Origin: Rubrivirga sp. SAORIC476
GTDB lineage: Bacteria > Bacteroidota > Rhodothermia > Rhodothermales > Rubricoccaceae
Length of the DNA: 64,000 nt
Direction: 5' to 3'
Assembly (NCBI RefSeq): GCF_002283555.1
Contig: NZ_MVOI01000003.1
Location: 1,593,417 to 1,657,416 of the forward strand
Shown here: one piece after another, positions 52,248-60,730 of the stretch
Numbering within the stretch: position 1 is the first letter of the stretch
How the letters are laid out: each line of letters starts with the position of its first letter
Notes under the pieces: model-generated
The model's input: only the letters and a program-made list of their open reading frames with translations
What the model was told of the DNA's origin: nothing
Databases searched by the model: none
Translations under genes and position numbers: made by a program

Positions 52248-53780
52248 CTACTTCTTGGGCATCTTGCCCACGAGCGAGAGGCTGATGTCCATGCCCTCGA
52301 TCTGGAAGTGCGGCTTGATGGCGGTCTGGACGCGGAAGAAGCCCGGGTTGTCGTCCAGTTCGACCACCTTGACCTCGGCCGCTTTGAGCGGGTACTTGGC
52401 GACCTGGGCCTGGCTCGGGTTCTCCATCTCCGTCACGAGGCCCTTCAGCCAGCGGTTGAGCTCGCCCTCGATCTTGGCAGCGTCCTTGGTCGCGCCGATA
52501 TTCTCGCGCTGGAGCACCTTCAGGTAGTGCGCGATGCGGGACGCCAGGAAGATGTACGGCAGGCGCGCGTTGATGCGGCTGTTGGCCGTCGCCGCGTCGT
52601 CGTCGTAGAGCTTCGGGCGCTGGGTCGAGTTGGCCGAGAAGAAGGCGGCGAAGTCGCGGCCCTGGTAGTGGCTCAGCGGCATGAAGCCGAGGTTGGCCGC
52701 CTCGAACTCGAGCGTCTCCGAGATGGGCACCTCGGTCGGGATCTTGGCCTGCTTGCCCTTGCCGACGTCGTAGAGGTGGACGGGCAGGTCGTCGACCTTG
52801 CCGCCGGACTGCGGGCCGCGGATCTGGACGCTCCAGCCGTCCCGCTGGAAGGCGCGCACCATGTTGCTCGCGAACGCGAACGACGAGTTGCCCCAGAGGT
52901 AGCGATCGTGGTCGGCGCCGGAGACCTCCTCCTGGTAGTTGAACGTCTTGACGGGCACCGTGTCCGGTCCGTAGGGCAACCGGAGCAGGTAGCGCGGGAA
53001 CGTCAGGCCGAGGTAGCGCGAGTCCTCGGTGTCGCGGAGCGCGTTCCACTTGGTGAAGTCCGCCAGCTCCATGTAGGCCGAGAGGTCCGGGATCTTCTTC
53101 CAGTCCTCCATGGACTCCTTGCCGAAGAACTGCGGCCCGACGGCCCCCAGGAACGGCGCGTGCGCCGAGGCGGCCACCTTCGACACGTTGCCCAGCAGCG
53201 CCATGTCCTGCGGCGAGGCGTCGAACTCGTAGTTCGAGACGATGGCCGAGTAGGGGTCGGCGCCGGGCTGGTCGTAGGCGTTCGTGTAAACGTGCCGGTA
53301 GAGCGCGCTCTGGATCAACTCCGGCGAGTCCTCGAAGCTCTCCCGCAGCGTGTCCTTGGACACGTTGAGCATCTCGATCTTGACGTTCTTGCGGAAGTCC
53401 GTCCGGTCCACCAGGAACTTGAGCCCGCGCCAGGCCGACTCCAGCTTCTGGACCTCGGGGCTGTGCAGGATCTTGTCGAGCTGCTTGCTGATGGTCGCGT
53501 CGATGTCGGCCACGAGGCCGTCGACGAGGTGCTTGTCGATCTTCGCGACCGGGTCGCCGGACTTGGCGACGGCGTCGACGAAGACGCGGAGCGCGGCCGA
53601 CATCATGGCCCCGCGGTCCTGCCCGCCGATGGCGTCGGCGTCGGAGAAGGCGTCGATCCGGACGTCGCCGGAGGTGGGCGCCTGGACGTCGACCTTCGCG
53701 AGGATGGAGTCGAGGAGGGAGCCCTCGGCCTCGGTGGTTTCTGCCGCCGCGGCGTCGGTCTGCATCTGGCCCTCAGCCAT
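52248..53780 (-). CDS. tssC: T6SS sheath large subunit TssC
   Basis: A 510-residue TssC/VipB. The hallmark block KLESAWRGLKFLVDRTDFRKNVKIEMLNVSKDTL and QPGADPYSAIVSNYEFDASPQDMALLGNVSKVAASAHAPFLGAVGPQFFG are plain, as is the C-terminal DISLSLVGKMPKK. Builds the contractile sheath with TssB, encoded 66 nt upstream. A perfect palindrome CCGGGGCGCCCCGG lies in that spacer (53820-53833). Confidence 0.95.
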   Translation of the reverse strand: MAEGQMQTDAAAAETTEAEGSLLDSILAKVDVQAPTSGDVRIDAFSDADAIGGQDRGAMMSAALRVFVDAVAKSGDPVAKIDKHLVDGLVADIDATISKQLDKILHSPEVQKLESAWRGLKFLVDRTDFRKNVKIEMLNVSKDTLRESFEDSPELIQSALYRHVYTNAYDQPGADPYSAIVSNYEFDASPQDMALLGNVSKVAASAHAPFLGAVGPQFFGKESMEDWKKIPDLSAYMELADFTKWNALRDTEDSRYLGLTFPRYLLRLPYGPDTVPVKTFNYQEEVSGADHDRYLWGNSSFAFASNMVRAFQRDGWSVQIRGPQSGGKVDDLPVHLYDVGKGKQAKIPTEVPISETLEFEAANLGFMPLSHYQGRDFAAFFSANSTQRPKLYDDDAATANSRINARLPYIFLASRIAHYLKVLQRENIGATKDAAKIEGELNRWLKGLVTEMENPSQAQVAKYPLKAAEVKVVELDDNPGFFRVQTAIKPHFQIEGMDISLSLVGKMPKK

Positions 53781-53846
53781 AGGAACGGGGAGTCGGGGGA
53801 AGGGAAAACGGAGTGGGCGCCGGGGCGCCCCGGTCGGGGAAATGGT

Positions 53847-54359
53847 CTAGGCCGCGTCGTCGCTGGGGGCGTCCTCCTGGATCACCTTGTCCAGTTCGGC
53901 GAGGAGTTGCTCGCGCGCAGCCGGGTCGTTGATGACGGACTCGATCTGCTTGCGGAAGTCGGCCGCCGAGATGAGCCGGTTGCGGAGATCCTGGAGCAGG
54001 TTGCGGGTCGCGAGCAGTCGCGAGAGCTCCGGGACCTGCTTCGCGATCTGGTCCGGGTTGAACGACTTCATCGAGTCGAACGTCAGGTCGATGGCGAGGT
54101 CGTCGTCGTCCGTGAGCGTGTTCGGGACGGCCGTCTTGACGCGCAGCTCCTGCGACCGGAGGACATCCTCGAAGTTGTCCTTGTTGAGGTTGATCACCTC
54201 GCGGTCTTCGAGGGGCGGGCCGTCCTCTCGGTTGGTGAAGTCGCCCACGACGAGCATCCGCATCGGGAGCTCGACGCGCTCCGTCGCGTCGCCCTTGGCG
54301 ACTTCGAGGAACAGGTTGACGCGGGCGGGCGGCTTCTCGTGCTGGAAACTCTGGGACAT
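53847..54359 (-). CDS. tssB: T6SS sheath small subunit TssB
   Basis: A 170-residue TssB/VipA: ARVNLFLEVAKGDATERVELPMRMLVVGDFTNRE, then LNKDNFEDVL, LTFDSMKSFNPDQIAKQVPELSRLLATRNLLQDLRNRLISAADFRKQIE. The C-terminus ends in acidic residues. ATG start MSQSFQHEKPPARVN is typical. A 160-nt spacer separates it from tssA. Confidence 0.95.
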   Translation of the reverse strand: MSQSFQHEKPPARVNLFLEVAKGDATERVELPMRMLVVGDFTNREDGPPLEDREVINLNKDNFEDVLRSQELRVKTAVPNTLTDDDDLAIDLTFDSMKSFNPDQIAKQVPELSRLLATRNLLQDLRNRLISAADFRKQIESVINDPAAREQLLAELDKVIQEDAPSDDAA

Positions 54360-54519
54360 CGGCGAGGGGGCAGTGAGGCGTCTGGTCTGTGTTACAGGAA
54401 AGGCCGACGCCGAGCGTCATGCCCCCCTGGATTTTTAGGGGGTGGAGATGGGGACCGCCACCCTCGCACGGGTGAGGAGGCGCCCCGCCTCGGCCCGGTC
54501 CTCGCGAGCGCCACGCTCC
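54360..54519. promoter_or_regulatory. tssA-tssB spacer with a hairpin and possible internal promoter
   Basis: The 160-nt gap holds a 6-bp stem with an 8-nt AT-rich loop (CCCCCT at 54423, AGGGGG at 54437) and an AT-containing stretch (CCTGTAACACAGACC on the minus strand) shortly before tssB. It may hold a secondary promoter for tssB-tssC-hcp, whose products are needed in excess. Only structure and position support this. Confidence 0.35.
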
Positions 54520-56136
54520 CTACCCCTTCGCCGGAGGCGGCGTGCTGCGCATGGCCAGCGCGGGGTCGAGGCGGGCGAGGCGGGCGAAGGCGTCGCCGGC
54601 CCGCTCGGTGAGAGCGGCCTTCCGCTGCGGACTCCCGGCGGTCCCGGTGAGCGCGGTGGCACAGGTGTAGAGCAGGCGGAGCGCGCGGGCAGCCGCGACG
54701 GGGTCCCACACGTCGAGTCGGTGGGCGCGGAGTGCGTCGTCGGCGTCGTCCAGGAGAGCCAGGGCCACGTCGGGGCGTCCCGCGCCGAGGCACATCTCGG
54801 CCGCGGCGACACCGCGCTCGAAGCGGTCGCGCGGGGCGCCGGCCCCCGCCATCAAGGCCGCGACCGCGCCGGGCACGTCGCCCCCGGAGGCCTGCTCGCG
54901 GGCGGCCTGGATGGCCTCCGCGCTGGCGCTGTCGGCCGACGCCCCGCCGCCGCCTTCGGCGGGTGCGGCGATCTCGTCCAGCCACGCGGCCGTGAGCGGG
55001 TCGGCGAAGGGCGTCTTGTCCTGGAACGTCAGCGTCGGTAGCATCGGCAAGCGGCGGACGAGCGCGGCGGTGGCGTCGACGACGGCGGCGTGGGCGGGCG
55101 CGGCGGGCGGCCCGAGGGCCTTGAGCGCGCTGGCGACGAGGCGCTGGAGGTCGAGCCAGAAGTGGAACGGGCTCTGCTGGAACGACGCCTCGCCCTCGCG
55201 TGCGAGCACGGCGTGGTTGCCCGCCGTCAGCATGCCCGCGAGCGCGTTGCGGCGGGCAGCGGGCGGGGCCGGGATCTTGCCCGTCGGCGGCGGGGCGGTG
55301 ATGGCGCCCCAGCGGAGCGCCCGCACGAGTCCGAACGCGACCGCGTCGAAGGCGTCCGCCTCGCGGAAGAACTGCGCCACCTTCATCACCACGACCCCGG
55401 CCTCCTTGGCCGTGCTGAACGTCGCGTCGGCGCCGGACGCCGGAGACGACGATGCGACAGGCGACGGGGCCACGGCGGCGGGGGCCGGTCCGTCGGCCGA
55501 GGCAGATGGGGGCGACGGCTCGGGGGCGTCCGGTTCGGGCGTCTCTTCCTTCGGCGGCTCGGGCTTGGGCAGGCGGCGCAGTTGCTCGCGGATCTCGCGC
55601 AGGAGGCCGCTGAAGGCGGGCGCATCCTCCCCCATCGCCTCCGTCACGAACGCCTGGAGCGCGGCCGTGTCCGCCTCGGCATGGAGGAGCGACTCGCGGT
55701 CGTCGGGCGTGGCACGCTCCGACTGGATCCAGGTGCTCGTCCGCTCGGCGACGAACTGGAGGGCGGCCTGACGTCCGCGCATCCGGCGGAGCGGCGGGAA
55801 GGCGTCCTTCCAGAACCCCTCCACCACGGCGCGCGTCGCGGCCAGCCCCTCGGCGATGCCCGTGTAGCCCGCCGTCCGTGTGAGGCCGAGCACGAGGTAG
55901 CTAGCGACGGTGAGGTCCTTCGACTTCTCGGTCAGGATCTGCGAGGCGAGGTCCACGATGGCGCCGAAGTCCACGTCGCCGGTGGCCGCGCCGAGGGCGT
56001 CGACCTCGGCCTTGAGCGTCTCGAACTCGCTCTCGTACTTCATGTCGATGCCCGCCGGGGCGTCGCCGGGCAGGGCCGCGCGGATCGCGTCGAGGCGAGG
56101 CGTGGAGAGGGGCTCGGGGGCGTCGTCGTCGGCCAT
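54520..56136 (-). CDS. tssA: T6SS cap/organiser protein TssA
   Basis: A 538-residue TssA/ImpA. N-terminal ImpA domain (GDAPAGIDMKYESEFETLKAEVDALG, LVLGLTRTAGYTGIAEGLAATRAVVEGFWKDAFPPLRRMRGRQAALQFV), a Pro/Ser/Ala-rich linker at about 200-240 (PEPPKEETPEPDAPEPSPP) and a VasJ/helical C-terminus. Organises tail assembly and caps the sheath. 3 nt downstream of tagF. Confidence 0.9.
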   Translation of the reverse strand: MADDDAPEPLSTPRLDAIRAALPGDAPAGIDMKYESEFETLKAEVDALGAATGDVDFGAIVDLASQILTEKSKDLTVASYLVLGLTRTAGYTGIAEGLAATRAVVEGFWKDAFPPLRRMRGRQAALQFVAERTSTWIQSERATPDDRESLLHAEADTAALQAFVTEAMGEDAPAFSGLLREIREQLRRLPKPEPPKEETPEPDAPEPSPPSASADGPAPAAVAPSPVASSSPASGADATFSTAKEAGVVVMKVAQFFREADAFDAVAFGLVRALRWGAITAPPPTGKIPAPPAARRNALAGMLTAGNHAVLAREGEASFQQSPFHFWLDLQRLVASALKALGPPAAPAHAAVVDATAALVRRLPMLPTLTFQDKTPFADPLTAAWLDEIAAPAEGGGGASADSASAEAIQAAREQASGGDVPGAVAALMAGAGAPRDRFERGVAAAEMCLGAGRPDVALALLDDADDALRAHRLDVWDPVAAARALRLLYTCATALTGTAGSPQRKAALTERAGDAFARLARLDPALAMRSTPPPAKG

Positions 56137-56139
56137 GGG

Positions 56140-57069
56140 TCAGCGGAGCGTGTGGAGGCGCGCGAGCACGTCGGCGACGGAGGCCTGCGGGTCGCGGAGG
56201 AGTTTGCGGAAGGCGGGCGTCATCTGGTCGGCGGCACGCCGGGCGTCCCGGGCCGCGTCCCGGTCCACGTGGGCGACGCGGTCGGGGTCGGAGGTGCCGC
56301 CGAGCATCGCCCGGAGCGCCGAGGCCGAGGGACTGGCGAAGAAGACGAACAGCGCATACGGCGGCCCGTCGGTCCAGAAGAGCGTCAGCGGGACGGCGGG
56401 CGTCGGGATCAGGTGCCAGCAGACGGCCAGCCAGACCGCCACGGCGTCGCGGCTGGCGAAGTCGGAGGCAGGCGGGGGCAGCGGGAAGCGAAGCCCGTAG
56501 GCGGGCGGTCCGGGCGGCGCCTTCGCCAGCCGATGGAACACGACGGCGGCCCCCGACGCCCCACTGCCGCCCCACGTCCGGCGCCACAACTCGTGCGCCC
56601 GCATCGTCCCGATGGCGCGCACGTGGCTGTCCACCTCGGGCGCACGACCGGACGAGGCTGCCAGCGCGGGAAACCGGCCGAGTCCCTCCGCGAGGTCGTC
56701 CAGCGCCGCGCCCCCGACGGCCGCCGCCACCAGGTTCGCGGACGCGTCGAGCAGAGGGCTCCAGCGGAGCGGCCACGACGCCGAGGTCGCCGGGTCGAGG
56801 GCCTCGCGCGCCACGGTCCGCCCGGCGAGAAGCGGATACGCCCGGCCCACGCGGTCGTGGCTCAGCCGCATCGCCCCGATCACGGCGTCGGCACCGGGGG
56901 GCGCGTAGACCATCCGGTAGAGCGGTCCGCTCCGCGCCCTCGACCCCGTTCGCAGGGCGCGCTGCACGAGCGCGTCGAAGGTGTCGAGCGCCGGGCTGGC
57001 GGGACCGCGCCGCACGAAGTCCGCACGTGCAGGAATCTTGCCGACGAGCACCGGACCGAGGCTGCTCAT
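56140..57069 (-). CDS. tagF: TagF-type T6SS post-translational repressor
   Basis: A 309-residue TagF with the family N-terminus GPVLVGKIPARADFVRRG (Pfam TagF pattern GKLPARGDFV) and later DSHVRAIGTMRAHELWRR. In Pseudomonas and Agrobacterium TagF holds T6SS off by binding Fha and works with the PpkA/PppA switch; both partners are present here. In some bacteria TagF is fused to PppA, here they are separate. ATG chosen at MSSLGPVL. Confidence 0.87.
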   Translation of the reverse strand: MSSLGPVLVGKIPARADFVRRGPASPALDTFDALVQRALRTGSRARSGPLYRMVYAPPGADAVIGAMRLSHDRVGRAYPLLAGRTVAREALDPATSASWPLRWSPLLDASANLVAAAVGGAALDDLAEGLGRFPALAASSGRAPEVDSHVRAIGTMRAHELWRRTWGGSGASGAAVVFHRLAKAPPGPPAYGLRFPLPPPASDFASRDAVAVWLAVCWHLIPTPAVPLTLFWTDGPPYALFVFFASPSASALRAMLGGTSDPDRVAHVDRDAARDARRAADQMTPAFRKLLRDPQASVADVLARLHTLR

Positions 57070-57135
57070 GGGGCCGCAGGACAGCACGCGAGGAGACGCT
57101 GGCGGTCCGCCTCTGCCGCCCACTCGTCCTCTCCA

Positions 57136-57154
57136 CCTCGGCCATCGGCCGAGG
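57136..57154. terminator. Hairpin in the tssM-tagF gap
   Basis: CCTCGGCC ATC GGCCGAGG is a perfect 8-bp stem with a 3-nt loop, inside the 127-nt gap 43 nt after the tssM stop. It may reduce transcription of the genes after tssM. It shares the CCGAGG core with the other hairpins. Confidence 0.4.
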
Positions 57155-57196
57155 CGGGCGGGGTCGGACCCGTCGGAGCGGTGGGTCGCACGGCGC

Positions 57197-60100
57197 CTAG
57201 TTCGCCGACCGCGGCAGCGAGAACCGGAGGACGCCCGAGGGGTTGGCCAGCGGCGAGTTCTCCGAAGTCGTTCGCATCTCGTAGCGCACCGTGACCGTGT
57301 GGGGACCGTCGCGGAACGACCACGAGACGTCGTAGGCCGTCCCGCCGCGCGGACGGATGGACGCGGCCTCCATCAACCGGAAGACAGCCCAGTCGCCCTC
57401 GAAGTCCTGCGTGAGCGGACCCAGCTGGCGCTGCACGGTGACGAAGGCGCCCGGCGCGCCCGGCCAGCGGAAGTCCGCCCAGCGCGGCGTGCCGAGCTGG
57501 TAGACGCTGTTGGTGCCCTGGATGCCCACCGCGACGGCGTCGACGGCGAGGGCCCGGCGGGCAGCGTCGGACGAGTAGGTCGGGAGATCCGGCTGGAGGC
57601 GGAACGTCATGTCGCCGCCGAAGAGCGCGCGCCCGATGGCCTTGCCGCGGGTGATGGCGTTCTGGAGGGCGGGCGAGCCGCCGCCGCCGAGCGCGGCCTC
57701 CAGCGTGACGAGTTCGCCGCCGGAGGGGTCGAAGAAGGCGCGGGCGTCGTCGAGGGCCGCGTCGCGCGAGCTGGACGGGTCGAACGGGTAGCGCCCGGCG
57801 ATGCGGCCGTAGGCTTCGAGGGCCGTGTCGAGCGCCTCCTGCGCCGCGGCGGCGCCCGCCTCGGCGACCCCGGCGGCGGCGGCAGCCCCGGCCTCGCGGA
57901 CCGCGAGTTGCTGCGAGATGTCGAGCGGCGCGAAGAACAGGTTGAAGCGCGTCTGGCGGTCCATGCCGCGGGTGCCCTGCTCCACCTCGTCCTTGGTGAC
58001 GGCCAGCAGGTCGGCGGCCATGCCGGGGTCGCCGGCGGCGCCCGCGATGCGGCGGCCGAACTGCGAGAGCGCCTCCAGAGCGGCGTACAGGCCTTCGTCG
58101 GCCTCGCCCGCGGGCAGGCCGGGCGCGTTGAGGCGGTGGATGCCCGCGAAGGCCTCGGCGATCGGGTTGCGGGGCGCCTCCTCCTCGCCCTCCTCCTCGT
58201 CGTCCCCGAGGCCGACGGCGCTGGCGGCGCGGTCCAGGAGACCCTGCTGGCGAGGAGCGGTGTCCTCGGCGGGCAGCGTCGTCTGCTCGGTCACGACGGC
58301 CAGCAGCCAGCCGATGGGCGAGTCGGTCGCCGAGCCCAGGATGGCGAGCCGCGCCTCGGCGGCCGAGCCGGACACGTCCTTGTAGCGGACCGAGTGCAGG
58401 AAGCGCGTCCACGATTCGACGTAGTCCGCCTGGTAGCGGCTCATCAGGCCGTCGTAGACGGCGTCGGGGTCGCGGAGCTCGGGCGGGAGGTCGTCGGCGG
58501 TGCGGCCGAGGACCCAGTACTCGGCGGCCGGGTTGGCGGACGCCTGCTGGAAGCGGTCCTTCACCACGCGGTCCCAGCCGTCACGAGTAAAAAACCCCGG
58601 CACGATCCCGGCCGGGGCGAACAGCCCGAGGTGTTCTTCGGGCACGGCGTCCGGCAGGCCGAGGGGTGGCAGCCGGGCGAGCGCCTCGCGCCGGATGCGC
58701 CCGTAGAGGCCGTCGAGCGTCGGCGGCACGTCGACCACCGCGATGGCGGCCTGGATGAGGGAGCGGTCGGGCTCGAAGGGCTCGGCCAGGCCCGCGGCGA
58801 GGCCGTCTACGAAGGCATCGGTCTGGCGGACGATCAGGCCGGTCATCTCCTCGCGGTCGCCCGACGCCTCGCCGAGGGCGCTGCGCGGGGCCAGCTCGGC
58901 GAGGCGCGTCTTGAGCGCGTCCCGGTAGTACTCGCTGGAGCGGAGCGAGTCGGCATGCGACGTGAGGAGGAGGTACGCCTCCAGGTCGTTCTCGATGTCG
59001 ACCCGGCGCGCGGCGCGCTGGGCGGCGAGCGTCTCGCCCGGCGTGTCGAGCGTGTCGGGCTCGTTGAAGCGGCGCGACCGCTCCAGCGACGCGCGCAGAC
59101 GGGTCATGGCGTAGACGGCGACCAGCTCGCGCGCCTCGGCGTAGTAGAGCCGCTGGGCGGGCTCCCTGAGGGTCGAGGACCGGTCGAGGCCCAGCAGCAA
59201 CGTGCGGCGGAGCGGGCTCGGCGCGATGAGCGCATCCACCTCCTCGCGCATCCGCTCCAGGCGGTTCACGTCGGAGTACCGGGCGCCGTCGGTGCGGAAG
59301 ACGGCCTGCGTGGCCTCCTGGGCACGGTCGAGCACGCGGCGCATCTGGAGGCTGCTGCGGGCGCCCGCGAAGCCGAGCAGGATGGCCGCCAGCGCGGCGA
59401 CGCCGAGGGCGGCGAGGCCGGTCCGCGTCATGGCCCGCCACGTAGCCCCGGCCGCGCGCTTCGTCCGCCGGGCGACGTGCTGGTCGGGGAAGACGACGTC
59501 CGTGAAGACATCTTTCAGGAAGTAGCTCTTCGGCTGCTCGGGCGGGCGCGGCGGCGGTGGCGTCCGCAGGCCGAACTGCTGGGCGAGCGCGCCGATGACG
59601 CGGTCGATGGGCGCGCCCTCCTGCGTGCCGCTCGTGAAGTAGAAGCCGCGGAAGAGCGGCCCGTCGGCGAGCGGGCTCGGGGCGAAGACGAGGCCGGAGA
59701 ACCTGGCGAGCCGGTCACGCATCGCGCCGAACTCCAGCGGGAAGTCGTAGACGCGCTGGCGCTCCTCGCGGCGCAGGTTGCGCGAGAGGCGCTGGTTGCG
59801 CAGCGGCCGGAGCCGCTCCATGAGCCCGTCGAACTCGCGCTCGACGACCTCCTGCGGGTCGGCGGTGGAGTAGGGCTCGACGGTGGCGCCCCAGACCTGC
59901 TCGCGCGCCTCGCGGTCCAGCTCGCCGAAGAACTCGACGAAGCCCGGCACGAGGTCGGTCTTGGTGACCACGAGGTAGACCGGCAGCCGCAGCCCCAGCT
60001 GGCCGACCAGCTCGTCGACGCGGCGGCGGATGGTGTCGGCGTGGTCCTCCAGGTCGCGCTCGTCGCCCAGCAGGTCCTGCGCGGAGATGCCGACTAGGAC

Positions 60101-60718
60101 GCCGTTGACGGGACGGTCCGGGCGGCTGTCCTTGAGGGCGTCCAGGAAAGCGTTCCACTCCTCCCGGTCCTCGTCCTCGGTGGTGTAGCGCCCGGCGGTG
60201 TCGAGGAGGATGGCCTCGTCGGTGAAGAACCAGTCGCAGTTGCGCGTCCCGCCGACGCCACGAACGCGCTCGGCACCGGCCGGGAAGCGAAGCCCGCTCT
60301 CCAGCAGCGCCGTCGTCTTGCCCGCGCCGGGGGGGCCGACGAAGAGGTACCAGGGCAGCGCGTAGAGCGCCTTCTTGCCCTTCCCGAAGAACCCGCCGCC
60401 GCCCAGGCTGGACGCCTTCAGGCGGGCGATGGCCTCGTCGAACGAAGTCTGCATCCGGTCGATCTCGGCCTTGCGGTCGGGCGCGACCTGCGCCGCCTCC
60501 CGTGCCGACTGCGCCTTGAGCGCGTCCTCGATGTTGCCGCCCTTGTTGCGCCGGGCCTTCATGGCCGAGGCGGCCAGCGCGCCGACGGCCGTCACCAGCA
60601 GCCCGATCACGAGCAGCAGGATCGTCGTCATCGGCATCCCGTAGCGGAGCAGCGTCAGGAGCACGCCGCCGATGCCAGCGGCGCCGAGCACGGAGAACAG
60701 GATGGAGCGAGGCGTCAT
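57197..60718 (-). CDS. tssM: T6SS membrane-complex protein TssM
   Basis: A 1173-residue IcmF/TssM. Two N-terminal transmembrane helices lie at about 5-50, a cytoplasmic NTPase domain has an intact Walker A GPPGAGKTT at 128-136 and a G-domain-like NCDWFFTDEAILLDTAGRY. A third helix lies near residue 430 (TGLAALGVAALAAILLGFAG), followed by a large periplasmic part. Spans inner membrane and periplasm to open the cell envelope. 12 nt after tssL. In E. coli TssM contacts TssJ at its C-terminus; TssJ is not seen here. Confidence 0.95.
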   Translation of the reverse strand: MTPRSILFSVLGAAGIGGVLLTLLRYGMPMTTILLLVIGLLVTAVGALAASAMKARRNKGGNIEDALKAQSAREAAQVAPDRKAEIDRMQTSFDEAIARLKASSLGGGGFFGKGKKALYALPWYLFVGPPGAGKTTALLESGLRFPAGAERVRGVGGTRNCDWFFTDEAILLDTAGRYTTEDEDREEWNAFLDALKDSRPDRPVNGVLVGISAQDLLGDERDLEDHADTIRRRVDELVGQLGLRLPVYLVVTKTDLVPGFVEFFGELDREAREQVWGATVEPYSTADPQEVVEREFDGLMERLRPLRNQRLSRNLRREERQRVYDFPLEFGAMRDRLARFSGLVFAPSPLADGPLFRGFYFTSGTQEGAPIDRVIGALAQQFGLRTPPPPRPPEQPKSYFLKDVFTDVVFPDQHVARRTKRAAGATWRAMTRTGLAALGVAALAAILLGFAGARSSLQMRRVLDRAQEATQAVFRTDGARYSDVNRLERMREEVDALIAPSPLRRTLLLGLDRSSTLREPAQRLYYAEARELVAVYAMTRLRASLERSRRFNEPDTLDTPGETLAAQRAARRVDIENDLEAYLLLTSHADSLRSSEYYRDALKTRLAELAPRSALGEASGDREEMTGLIVRQTDAFVDGLAAGLAEPFEPDRSLIQAAIAVVDVPPTLDGLYGRIRREALARLPPLGLPDAVPEEHLGLFAPAGIVPGFFTRDGWDRVVKDRFQQASANPAAEYWVLGRTADDLPPELRDPDAVYDGLMSRYQADYVESWTRFLHSVRYKDVSGSAAEARLAILGSATDSPIGWLLAVVTEQTTLPAEDTAPRQQGLLDRAASAVGLGDDEEEGEEEAPRNPIAEAFAGIHRLNAPGLPAGEADEGLYAALEALSQFGRRIAGAAGDPGMAADLLAVTKDEVEQGTRGMDRQTRFNLFFAPLDISQQLAVREAGAAAAAGVAEAGAAAAQEALDTALEAYGRIAGRYPFDPSSSRDAALDDARAFFDPSGGELVTLEAALGGGGSPALQNAITRGKAIGRALFGGDMTFRLQPDLPTYSSDAARRALAVDAVAVGIQGTNSVYQLGTPRWADFRWPGAPGAFVTVQRQLGPLTQDFEGDWAVFRLMEAASIRPRGGTAYDVSWSFRDGPHTVTVRYEMRTTSENSPLANPSGVLRFSLPRSAN

Positions 60719-60730
60719 GCCAGGGCGGGG

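Noticed and set aside
51117..54611. Very long plus-strand open frame (1164 residues) opposite tssE-tssB
   Set aside because: It runs antisense to five clear T6SS genes, is rich in Arg/Leu/Val with no domain, and arises from the high GC content.
56981..60097. Plus-strand frame of over 1000 residues opposite tssM
   Set aside because: Antisense shadow of tssM; no recognisable motif.
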